64,000 nucleotides of DNA from Methylophilaceae bacterium (GTDB lineage Bacteria; Pseudomonadota; Gammaproteobacteria; Burkholderiales; Methylophilaceae): the NCBI GenBank assembly GCA_905339275.1, contig CAJPFK010000001.1, forward strand, positions 992,001-1,056,000. The letters run 5' to 3'. Of this stretch, positions 54,253-60,698 are shown piece by piece; within the stretch, counting starts at the first letter, position 1, and every line of letters begins with the position of its first letter. Both the position numbers and the translations under genes were made by a program. The notes under the pieces are model-generated. The model saw only the letters and a program-made list of their open reading frames with translations, was not told where the DNA came from and ran no database searches.

Positions 54253-54605
54253 GGCATCTCCATGTGAACGTGGTGGGCGAATGTCATGCCGCACCATCTG
54301 CAGTGATCGTGCATCTCGGTTTGCGGGTATGGCCAGTCGTGATGGCAGGGTCCGTCTTCCTGCGGGCGTGGCAATTCCGGCTTGAGTGTTCTGCCGGCTT
54401 GTTGTTCGGCGTTCCATTCCATTTCCATCTCGGCAACAGATGGTGCGTGCGATGTGCGGTCGCCACGGTCCCAGGCCTCGCAATGTTCAACACATTCGCT
54501 GCAGACGCCTTTACCATCCTGGTAATCTACGCGAAGCCAGTAGCATCCGAATGGGCAGGCGTGGTTGTCGTCGCAGCCACAGCCGATGCAGACGGCGATG
54601 CTCAT
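54249..54605 (-). CDS. Cysteine-rich phage protein
   Basis: 118 residues. The N-terminus is rich in cysteines (VCIGCGCDDNHACP, then VCSECVEHC) and the C-terminus has CHHDW and HCRWCGMTF, suggesting two zinc sites. ATGA overlaps with the ParB-like gene and with the membrane-protein gene. It resembles phage zinc-finger proteins of unknown function. Confidence 0.65.
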   Translation of the reverse strand: MSIAVCIGCGCDDNHACPFGCYWLRVDYQDGKGVCSECVEHCEAWDRGDRTSHAPSVAEMEMEWNAEQQAGRTLKPELPRPQEDGPCHHDWPYPQTEMHDHCRWCGMTFAHHVHMEMP

Positions 54606-56362
54606 GCTGCCACCTCCGTGCTTGCCTCGGCCGCTTCAGCGGCCGGGGCATTGGATTGAATGTCGGCGGCAGCCGACTCCTTTTGGGTTTGTGCCTTGGC
54701 TTTTTTGGCCAGCGCCTTGGCCTTGGCTTTCTGGAATCCGGCCGGCAGGCTGGCATCGTCCACCGCCGGCGCAGCCGGTTCCGCGCGGGATTGATCACTC
54801 GCTTGCGCAGCAGTAGGTGGGGTAGGGAAGCTGTTGCAGGTGGCGCGGATGGTGTTGAGTAGCGCTGGCTCGCTGCTCAAATTCCACCAGTAGCGCTCTA
54901 TTTCGCCCTTGTATTTGATGATGGCCAGTAGACGCAGCAGCTCAGCTGTGGTCATGTCCTTGATGCTGTCCCTGAAGATGTCGAGCATGGCTTCGCCGTA
55001 TTCGATATCGTCGTCCGGATTGCCTTTGTAGAGTCTGTGCACCAGGCGTTTGTCTGACAAATCGCTACCGAGGCCTTGCCATTCATGGCTGACCAGTGCG
55101 ATCAGCAATTGCCGCGTGAACTTGCCGTTGGTGTCGGTCTGCAGGTGGTCGAACATTGCCTGGTTGACCTTGAAGGCCAGTTCTGTGCGGCGCTGGGTTT
55201 CTTTCTTGGCCTCAATGTCTCGGTCTTCCTGCTGTTCTTTATGGCTTGGCGGTTTTTCGTGGCCAAGGTTTTCCAGTGCTTTGAGCAGGGTGTCCTTTTT
55301 CATGGCTTCGACCGGCGGGGCATCGTCGCGGGCGATGATGGTGATGTTGCGGGCGTTGTCGCCCAGCAGTTCGCGCATGGTCTTGTTCTCGGGGTTGCTG
55401 ACCAGCTGGCAGATGCTATCCAGTGCGATGTAGTCTTTATTTAGCTGCGTCTTATTGGTGCTGTAAGGCATGATCTCTTCGGCGGCTTTACCGCTGACCA
55501 CGCGCTTGCCCGAGGATTCTTCCAGCCATTTGATGTGGTCCTGATATTTGCCCTGATAGCAGTCCGGATCTGTGCAGACGTCTGCACTTTCGATCTCCGG
55601 AAATTCATCGCGGCAGTTACCGCTGCGTTTCGGGCAGCACCCGCAGGACATAAATGCTGGCGCCAGTGTGGCGTCTGTGATATCGAACGCGGCCTTCTTG
55701 AGGTTGGTGGTGTATTTGCCCAGCACCAGGTCCTTGGCTTGCCGATAGCTCATCGGCTCCCAGATCGATTGGTAGTTGCCCTTGAGGATTTCCTTGAGCG
55801 CGGCGGCTTGCAGTTTATGGCCGGGGATGCGGGCGATCAGCACAGCGACCTCGCGCTGGATCACGCCGTCCAGGAACTTGTCTTGCGCTTCCTGACACAG
55901 CTCGGTGAGCTTGAGGCTGGCATACATGTAGGTGCGGCTTTTGCCGATCTTGGCGGCAAGGTCGTTGATGGTGAAGCCAGCGAGATCCTGGCTGTTCGCC
56001 AGCAGCTGCTTGAACCCCAGCGCTTCTTCGAGCGGGTGGAGGTCGGTGCGGTGCAGGTTCTCGATGACTTGCCGCTCCAATGCGTCGCGGTCGGAGAGGT
56101 TGCGGACGATGGCGGGGATAAAGCCGCGATCCGGATGTTGCTCGGCGACCTTGCAGCTGGCACGCCAGCGGCACTCGCCCGCGACGATCTCGTAACCCTT
56201 GCCAACCGGGCGGGCCAGAATGGGTTGCATGAGGCCTTGCTGCTCAATGCTGCTGGCCAGCTCGGCGATCATTTCATCCGGAAAGCGTTTTCGGGGGTTG
56301 CTCGGGCTGGGCTTGATGCTCTTGAGAGGTAGCTCTTGCAGCCCTTCAGTTGGTTTGCTCAT
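54602..56362 (-). CDS. Phage ParB/Srx-domain protein with Cys-rich insert
   Basis: 586 residues. The N-terminal ParB/sulfiredoxin-like domain (about 10-105) has PSPSNPRKRF, EQQGLMQPI and AGECRWRA (the GERRxRA motif as GECRWRA), then a helix-turn-helix KorB-like region (about 115-200). An insert at about 238-280 has CGCCPKRSGNC and CTDPDCYQGKY, a likely zinc site. The tail is Ala/Lys rich and ends STEVAA. Such proteins in phages may bind DNA or CTP or act as nucleases; no parA is present, so plasmid-type partitioning is unlikely. AAGGAG precedes ATG 56362. Confidence 0.85.
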   Translation of the reverse strand: MSKPTEGLQELPLKSIKPSPSNPRKRFPDEMIAELASSIEQQGLMQPILARPVGKGYEIVAGECRWRASCKVAEQHPDRGFIPAIVRNLSDRDALERQVIENLHRTDLHPLEEALGFKQLLANSQDLAGFTINDLAAKIGKSRTYMYASLKLTELCQEAQDKFLDGVIQREVAVLIARIPGHKLQAAALKEILKGNYQSIWEPMSYRQAKDLVLGKYTTNLKKAAFDITDATLAPAFMSCGCCPKRSGNCRDEFPEIESADVCTDPDCYQGKYQDHIKWLEESSGKRVVSGKAAEEIMPYSTNKTQLNKDYIALDSICQLVSNPENKTMRELLGDNARNITIIARDDAPPVEAMKKDTLLKALENLGHEKPPSHKEQQEDRDIEAKKETQRRTELAFKVNQAMFDHLQTDTNGKFTRQLLIALVSHEWQGLGSDLSDKRLVHRLYKGNPDDDIEYGEAMLDIFRDSIKDMTTAELLRLLAIIKYKGEIERYWWNLSSEPALLNTIRATCNSFPTPPTAAQASDQSRAEPAAPAVDDASLPAGFQKAKAKALAKKAKAQTQKESAAADIQSNAPAAEAAEASTEVAA

Positions 56363-56378
56363 GATGGCTCCTTGTGAA

Positions 56379-56621
56379 TTAGTTGACGTGGTGCGCTGGA
56401 ATGTCCGGCATGTTGCGTTCCCACGCTTCCAGCATCTCTTTCAGGGCGCGAATAACGTCCTCACGGCGGGCGTTGCTGATGTAATTGGCTCGCAGATCAG
56501 TCCAGACGATGATGGTGATGGCCTGCTTGCTGCCGGCAAGATGGGTGACTTGTTCTTCCACCATATCCAGCAGTGCTGGAAGTTGTTTGCTGACTTTGAT
56601 GGAAGGGCTATCGCTGCTCAT
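56379..56621 (-). CDS. Small phage protein
   Basis: 80 residues, helical with one hydrophobic strand (AITIIVWTDL). Function unknown. AAGGAG precedes ATG 56621; the preceding 39-codon gene reads 14 nt into it. Confidence 0.65.
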   Translation of the reverse strand: MSSDSPSIKVSKQLPALLDMVEEQVTHLAGSKQAITIIVWTDLRANYISNARREDVIRALKEMLEAWERNMPDIPAHHVN

Positions 56622-56727
56622 GCTGGCTCCTTGCTGTGTGTTGAGGTTCTGGCATCTGGTCGCATACGGCGTGGTGTGCGAGGAAGATGCCGAAGGCGAA
56701 TGCAGCGGCGGCTAACCAGGGGTTCAT
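56608..56727 (-). CDS. 39-residue phage membrane micro-protein
   Basis: MNPWLAAAAFAFGIFLAHHA then VCDQMPEPQH and a polar tail: one hydrophobic segment followed by a short charged end. It has an ATGA overlap with the upstream zinc-repeat gene and runs 14 nt into the downstream gene. It is supported by packing and by the clean membrane segment. Function unknown. Confidence 0.55.
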   Translation of the reverse strand: MNPWLAAAAFAFGIFLAHHAVCDQMPEPQHTARSQHEQR

Positions 56728-56969
56728 GGCAGCAGCCTCAACTGGCCGGCGGCTTCGAGTTCGGCAGCGGACGGCGGCGGCGGCGGGGCGTCTGGGTCGC
56801 CGCTACAGCACTCGATGGCGTCTGCTTCTTCGTCGTGCAGCTCTCGGCACTCCGGGCATGCGTAGGCCTCTTTATAGCCGGGCGAGCAGCATTCAATGGC
56901 TTCTTCCGGTTCGGTGTGCAGGTAGTGGCATTCCCGGCATTCGTAATAGATGATGGCGCGGGCGTTCAT
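56724..56969 (-). CDS. Small protein with duplicated Cys/His zinc motif
   Basis: 81 residues made of two tandem copies of a 24-25-residue unit: ECRECHYLHTEPEEAIECC (about 10-28) and ACPECRELHDEEADAIECC (about 36-54). Each has CxxC, LH, acidic residues and a terminal Cys pair, so each probably binds one zinc. A Pro-rich stretch follows. ATGA overlaps at both ends. Function unknown. Confidence 0.7.
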   Translation of the reverse strand: MNARAIIYYECRECHYLHTEPEEAIECCSPGYKEAYACPECRELHDEEADAIECCSGDPDAPPPPPSAAELEAAGQLRLLP

Positions 56970-57616
56970 GGTTTGATCCTCCGAAATTCGATCACCCAGA
57001 CCCACGGGTTTGCGGCCCATGAGTCGGGGCCGTTGATGGATGACCAGAGTCGGCGAAACGCTTGACGGGAGTCTGCGTGCCAGTCGCACCAGTCCCATCC
57101 CGTGTTGTCGCTGCCGGGCAATCCGTCACTATCTGGTATTCCGTACTTGACCAGATTGCCATCCTTTGTAAGGCCTTTTAGGCCCTCTGCCCTGGCATCT
57201 GCCTCGCTGATGTCCTGCAACCGCTCAACACGAATGCCGGTGATTTCAAGCGTGATGCGGCTTGCAGCGCGTGGCATGTGGATTGATGGCGCCCATTTTT
57301 TCTTGATGCCGATAGAGTCACCTAAACGGTCGCCGTGCTTGTACGTTGCGGCATAGTCGTATTCGATTGGATTGCCGCCGTTGTAATTCGGGTTTTGAGG
57401 ATAGATTGGGCAGAACGTCTCCCGCACCCAAAGCCTGTCTCCGGGCTGACCGAGTCGACATACAAGAAGATTCCCGACGCCATTGAGGGGGCCGATAACC
57501 CCATTCTGCACACCGCCATCTGGCTGCGGCTTTATCACTCGCCGCGTCTGCGTTTTCCTGCCATCGAGAATTGCGCGCACCATAGGAGTCGAAAACAAAA
57601 TTGGGCGGGCGTTCAT
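56966..57616 (-). CDS. ASCH-like phage protein
   Basis: 216 residues. Features common to phage proteins annotated as ASCH-domain or morphogenetic: N-terminal ILFSTPMVRAILDGRKTQTR, WVRETFCPI, a central MPRAASRITLEITGIRVERL and a C-terminal NPWVWVIEF. ASCH domains bind RNA or modified nucleobases; the role in phages is unproven. ATGA overlaps at both ends. Confidence 0.8.
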   Translation of the reverse strand: MNARPILFSTPMVRAILDGRKTQTRRVIKPQPDGGVQNGVIGPLNGVGNLLVCRLGQPGDRLWVRETFCPIYPQNPNYNGGNPIEYDYAATYKHGDRLGDSIGIKKKWAPSIHMPRAASRITLEITGIRVERLQDISEADARAEGLKGLTKDGNLVKYGIPDSDGLPGSDNTGWDWCDWHADSRQAFRRLWSSINGPDSWAANPWVWVIEFRRIKP

Positions 57617-57729
57617 GCTGCCACCCGAGTCAGATCAACCACCATCTTCGCCATGCCTGCCAGCCAAGCGACGAGCAGGAAGGCGGCGAGGAAGCCGGCG
57701 AGGATCTTCAAGTTGCGCGTTTTGTTCAT
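57613..57729 (-). CDS. 38-residue membrane micro-protein nested in the preceding gene
   Basis: MNKTRNLKILAGFLAAFLLV then AWLAGMAKMVVDLTRVAA: a basic start, one strong transmembrane segment and a short tail. GGCAG precedes ATG 57729. Its stop overlaps the start of the ASCH-like gene as ATGA with the same RBS cassette as other junctions, which supports it. It starts inside the zinc-ribbon gene in another frame. Confidence 0.6.
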   Translation of the reverse strand: MNKTRNLKILAGFLAAFLLVAWLAGMAKMVVDLTRVAA

Positions 57730-57823
57730 TTTCTGCCTCCGTTTTCGGTGGGTATTCGGCGGTGCATTTCCAGCAGACCGTGCGCCAGTGGTTGACGTGG
57801 CCGCATGTGCAGCGCCATTTCAT
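57635..57823 (-). CDS. Small zinc-ribbon phage protein
   Basis: 62 residues. The first 25 contain CTCGHVNHWRTVCWKC (two Cys pairs, a compact zinc ribbon). The rest, from about residue 32, overlaps the nested membrane micro-protein out of frame and is an Arg/Pro-rich, low-information sequence. The start overlaps the previous stop by one base (TGATG). Confidence 0.55.
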   Translation of the reverse strand: MKWRCTCGHVNHWRTVCWKCTAEYPPKTEAENEQNAQLEDPRRLPRRLPARRLAGRHGEDGG

Positions 57824-58233
57824 CAGCTGATCAGTGCGAGGCGGCGGGATTCGATGCCGCCATGGCCGTTGTGGTGGTGCACGGCGATGTGGTTGCCGCC
57901 GCGATAGACGCCGTAACCCAGCTTGGTGATGCGCTCGCGGGCTTGGTCCAGCGCGTAGTGAAAGTCGCTGGTCTGCTGGTTGATCTCCTGCACGATGGCG
58001 GTAATGGCCTCGCCGATGATGCTGCCGCGCAGGGCTTCGTCTTCGATCTCGATGCGGATGGTGGTTTGCATGGCTTTCTCCTTCACGATGATGGGCTTGA
58101 AACCGGGGATATCGACGGGCGAGAGCACGCTGCGGCGCCCGTTGGTGAGCAGCTTGAGGTGCCGCGCCGCGGCGCTGCGTGCGACTTCGAGCAGCAGGGC
58201 TTCGTCCGGCACGAGGGTGGTTATGGTGTTCAT
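57823..58233 (-). CDS. Phage protein of unknown function
   Basis: 136 residues. The N-terminal part is helical (DEALLLEVARSAAARHLKLL), the middle has a beta-strand stretch (TTIRIEIEDEALRGSI) and the C-terminus is His-rich (HIAVHHHNGHGG). No family recognised. ATGA overlap upstream, TGATG downstream. Confidence 0.6.
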   Translation of the reverse strand: MNTITTLVPDEALLLEVARSAAARHLKLLTNGRRSVLSPVDIPGFKPIIVKEKAMQTTIRIEIEDEALRGSIIGEAITAIVQEINQQTSDFHYALDQARERITKLGYGVYRGGNHIAVHHHNGHGGIESRRLALIS

Positions 58234-58418
58234 TGCAGGACTCCATGACATAGTTTTAGCGCCTGCTCTTCAGTGAATCCTTCATTAATGAGCGCCAGAA
58301 ATTTCTCGCGCATCATCTTTGCCTGGAGGCGTTGAAGTTCGAGCATGGCCGGAATGTTGTCTTTGAGGGTCTTGAGTTCCTGAGCGATCAGAACCTGCTT
58401 TTTTTCGTCTGCGTTCAT
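58230..58418 (-). CDS. Small helical phage protein
   Basis: 62 residues, almost entirely helical and charged (KKQVLIAQELKTLKDNIPAM), with a C-terminal GFTEEQALKLC, a UBA-like or helix-capping motif often seen in small phage proteins. ATGA overlaps at both ends. Function unknown. Confidence 0.65.
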   Translation of the reverse strand: MNADEKKQVLIAQELKTLKDNIPAMLELQRLQAKMMREKFLALINEGFTEEQALKLCHGVLQ

Positions 58419-58609
58419 GCTGCCACCTCGCTGCCGTCGCCCTGTTCGTACACGAGCGATACGTGCTCTCCCAGCATCTTGATGATGAGGCTGTGGCACT
58501 GGTCGATGTTTTCGAGTGTGGGCGGCTGGTAGCGGCGGTCTAGGTCGCTTATCAGGCCCGCCAAGGCTTCGAGGTCGCTCACTTGCACGGTGACGGTGAG
58601 GGCGTTCAT
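58415..58609 (-). CDS. Small phage protein
   Basis: 64 residues (MNALTVTVQVSDLEALAGLI...), ending GSEVAA. Function unknown. ATGA overlaps at both ends; the last codons carry the GAGGTGG ribosome binding site of the next gene. Confidence 0.6.
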   Translation of the reverse strand: MNALTVTVQVSDLEALAGLISDLDRRYQPPTLENIDQCHSLIIKMLGEHVSLVYEQGDGSEVAA

Positions 58610-58833
58610 GCTGCCTCCTCTTCTTGCGATTTTTCTGCGGCTTCTGCGGCTTTCAGCAGAGTGCTGGCAAGTTCGCGGGCATCCGCCGCCGACATCGTGA
58701 TGTTGGTATCGAGCGGGTAGTAGTGAAATGCGACGTAAACAGTAGGCCGGCGTCGGTCTTGGTCGGCAGGCCAGCCGATGACCCGGATGTCGATGTCATC
58801 CTCGGTTCTGATGATTTTTGAGAAGGCGCTCAT
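58606..58833 (-). CDS. Small phage protein
   Basis: 75 residues. An N-terminal strand-rich part (DDIDIRVIGWPADQD, TVYVAFHYYP) is followed by an Ala/Glu-rich helix ending EEEAA. Function unknown. ATGA overlaps at both ends. Confidence 0.6.
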   Translation of the reverse strand: MSAFSKIIRTEDDIDIRVIGWPADQDRRRPTVYVAFHYYPLDTNITMSAADARELASTLLKAAEAAEKSQEEEAA

Positions 58834-59036
58834 GCTGCCACCGCCTCTCTCGTTGCGTTGCGGGTGGCGACTGCGTTGAGGTCCAGCTTGATGTCGATCG
58901 GGAGATCGACGAAGCGCTGGTAGGCGTGGCCGCATGCCATGTGACCTGCCGCGTGCAGCATTGCGACGCGCTGCGCGGCGGTGGCTTTGTCCCAGGCGCG
59001 GTGGGCGCTGGTGATGGGTTCGGTTTCTGTGTGCAT
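58830..59036 (-). CDS. First gene of the leftward phage operon
   Basis: 68 residues (MHTETEPITSAHRAWDKATA...), helical, ending REAVAA. Function unknown. ATG 59036 has AAAGGA 8 nt upstream; an in-frame TTG at 59072 would start inside the operator and is rejected. It lies directly behind the PL promoter, in the place of an early phage gene. Confidence 0.65.
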   Translation of the reverse strand: MHTETEPITSAHRAWDKATAAQRVAMLHAAGHMACGHAYQRFVDLPIDIKLDLNAVATRNATREAVAA

Positions 59037-59070
59037 CGCAAAATCCTTTTTTTGAGGAAGTTTTGCGAAC

Positions 59071-59112
59071 AATACAACTATTGGTTGTTGTATGTCAACA
59101 ACCGAATGTTGT
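59071..59112 (-). promoter_or_regulatory. PL promoter with operator pair OL1/OL2
   Basis: Two copies of ACAAC-N5-GTTGT, at 59074-59088 and 59098-59112, are 24 bp apart. On the minus strand TTGACA (59093-59098) and TGTATT (59071-59076) with a 16-nt spacer form the promoter. The operators overlap both boxes, so a bound repressor would block it. It drives the leftward operon beginning at 59036. Confidence 0.82.
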
Positions 59113-59153
59113 ATTTTTGTGATTTATTTTTGATATGAGACTTTTGGGGCAAT

Positions 59154-59176
59154 AAAAAACCCGCCGTAGCGGGTTT
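59154..59176 (-). terminator. Terminator of the immunity transcript
   Basis: An 8-bp perfect stem, AAACCCGC / GCGGGTTT (57-64 and 69-76 of 59100), followed on the minus strand by a T-run. It lies 20 nt after the HIRAN-protein stop and before PL. It separates the repressor-lipoprotein-HIRAN transcript from the leftward operon. Confidence 0.88.
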
Positions 59177-59195
59177 ATGTGGGGCGTGTGATGGC

Positions 59196-59705
59196 CTAGA
59201 AAAGCTCTTTGATTTCCAGCGATACGCCGTAGCTCATCTTTTTGCCGTTGCGTTCATAGCCGCCACGGATCACGGCATCGCAAGTGGTGGGTTGTCCGGT
59301 TAGTTTCTTTGCTCCTAGCCGGCGGCGGAAGGTTCTGGCTTCGTCCCTGTCCAGGTAGCCGACAGTGTGGCCTTCGATGTCTACACGCACGGCTTTGTTG
59401 TCGTATGGGTTGTCATCTTCTGGCACGAGCCACGCTGTGCACTTGGTGCTGGCGCCGCGAGGGCCGTGCTCGCCAGCAAGTTTTTCCAGCGCTCGCTGAT
59501 AGTGCGATTCTCCGACAACGTCGACGCCGGCACTATCTTCCGGGCATGGCCAGTGGAAGGCTGCCTGCTTAGGTTGTTTTGGTTTTGCCGCTGGGGGTGA
59601 ACTGCCATTTTCCTGGGCTTTATCCTGGGAGGCGCCCTTGCCCTTTATGAGCGCGTAGAGGATAAAAGCTATTATTAGAAGGCTGAGGATATCAAGCAAT
59701 GACAT
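59196..59705 (-). CDS. Membrane-anchored HIRAN-domain protein in the immunity region
   Basis: 169 residues. An N-terminal transmembrane helix (about 3-22) is followed by a charged linker and a HIRAN domain (about 60-165): VVGESHYQRAL, PEDDNPYDNKAVRVDIEGHTVGYLDRDEA (split here by an intervening hydrophobic turn) and RNGKKMSYGVSLEI. HIRAN domains bind DNA ends or stalled forks in HLTF/Rad5-type proteins. A membrane-tethered one beside a phage repressor is unusual. AAGGGGA precedes ATG 59705. Probably expressed from the lysogen; a role in superinfection exclusion is inference. Confidence 0.8.
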   Translation of the reverse strand: MSLLDILSLLIIAFILYALIKGKGASQDKAQENGSSPPAAKPKQPKQAAFHWPCPEDSAGVDVVGESHYQRALEKLAGEHGPRGASTKCTAWLVPEDDNPYDNKAVRVDIEGHTVGYLDRDEARTFRRRLGAKKLTGQPTTCDAVIRGGYERNGKKMSYGVSLEIKELF

Positions 59706-59718
59706 GGGGTTCCCCTTG

Positions 59719-60162
59719 TTATTTAGTGAAATCGACTTCTACAGGTGGTTCCGGATTTGGGTTGTAGAGGCAGCGTCCGCTGCCAATGGTCTTGTATTCT
59801 TTATCGACAACGAGGGCACGCCAGTCCAGGATCTGCACCGTGGCGTTGGCGGTAAATTTGAAATCCCGTAACACGGTGCAGATGTATTCTGCATAGCCAT
59901 CATATCTACCGCCTTCGTTTTTGACGGCGATCTGCAGGCCGTAGTCGGTGATCCAGATGGCGTCTTTTGTGGTCGGCTCTGCGTCGCTTTTGAGGTGGGT
60001 GACGATGCCTTCGCGGATCGGGTCGAGGGCGCGGCTTTCAGCTTCTGCTTGTGCCTGGTCATGCTCCTGCTTTGCGATCTCTTCGGCGGATTTTTTGGGG
60101 ACATCGCAGCCGGCCAAGCTGGAGAGGGTGAGCAAGAGAATGAGCAGGGTGTGTTTGTTCAT
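59719..60162 (-). CDS. Lipoprotein in the immunity region
   Basis: 147 residues with a signal peptide and lipobox LSSLAGC (Cys near 19), a charged helical linker rich in Glu and Gln (about 24-45) and a beta-rich domain with two cysteines (YICTVLRD, SGRCLYN). It lies between the repressor and the HIRAN gene on the same strand. Function unknown. Position, as for lambda rex genes, suggests a lysogen-expressed envelope protein. Confidence 0.75.
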   Translation of the reverse strand: MNKHTLLILLLTLSSLAGCDVPKKSAEEIAKQEHDQAQAEAESRALDPIREGIVTHLKSDAEPTTKDAIWITDYGLQIAVKNEGGRYDGYAEYICTVLRDFKFTANATVQILDWRALVVDKEYKTIGSGRCLYNPNPEPPVEVDFTK

Positions 60163-60275
60163 CGGAATTTTAGCGGTAACTGGATATAAAGTTTTATCAC
60201 ATCATGACTGGGTAAACCAAATTGGTTGACCTAAAATATTTTTTTAAATGCTTCCTTGCCGTTGCTGCCGTTGTC

Positions 60276-60623
60276 TTATGGTTCAGCAAGCGTATTGGTG
60301 ATTTTTACGACCTGATACTTAGTTACCTCATCCATCTTTTGCATTGCTTGGTATACCTGAGCCTCCGGGGTTTGCTCATAAGCTGCTACCCCTCGGCCTG
60401 TCATTAGCCAATCGAAGCTGACCCCGGCGCGTTTTGCTATCTCGATACACTTGGCAACCTGCGGGATGCTTTCGCCTGACAGCCACTTTCTTGCCGACTC
60501 CTGAGAGACGCCAAAAACGCGACCTAGCAACTCTTGTCGGTTACTGCCTTTTGGCGGGATGCCAAGCATATCCGCAACCTTGTTCATGCGTTCTGCAAAG
60601 TCGCGTTTTTCGTTGCTGTTCAT
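60276..60623 (-). CDS. Phage repressor (short CI-type, XRE-like HTH)
   Basis: 115 residues. A helix-turn-helix domain (about 30-85) includes NRQELLGRVFGVSQESARKWLSG and KCIEIAKRAGVSFDWLMTG. There is no S24 self-cleavage domain, so induction is not by the LexA-like RecA-dependent route and may need an antirepressor. ATG 60623 is preceded by TAAAAT (about 60631-60636, minus strand) with only seven bases between, and has no ribosome binding site, so a leaderless mRNA is likely, as for lambda PRM-cI. Divergent from the YdaS/Cro-like gene across OR. Confidence 0.82.
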   Translation of the reverse strand: MNSNEKRDFAERMNKVADMLGIPPKGSNRQELLGRVFGVSQESARKWLSGESIPQVAKCIEIAKRAGVSFDWLMTGRGVAAYEQTPEAQVYQAMQKMDEVTKYQVVKITNTLAEP

Positions 60624-60648
60624 AACGAAGATTTTACGCTGTCTAAAA

Positions 60649-60690
60649 ACAACAATAGGTTGTTGACCGTTTACAACAATCGGTTGTAAT
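60649..60690 (+). promoter_or_regulatory. PR promoter with operator pair OR1/OR2
   Basis: Two copies of ACAAC-N5-GTTGT, at 60649-60663 and 60673-60687, are again 24 bp apart. TTGACC (60663-60668) and TGTAAT (60685-60690), with a 16-nt spacer, form the rightward promoter, the same geometry as PL. The ATG of the Cro-like gene is at 60699, so transcription would start at about the initiation codon. Confidence 0.85.
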
Positions 60691-60698
60691 ATGCCTCC

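Noticed and set aside
60222-60407. Plus-strand open frame of 61 codons with a hydrophobic start, antisense to the repressor
   Set aside because: No ribosome binding site, and it lies over the repressor C-terminus; likely a shadow.
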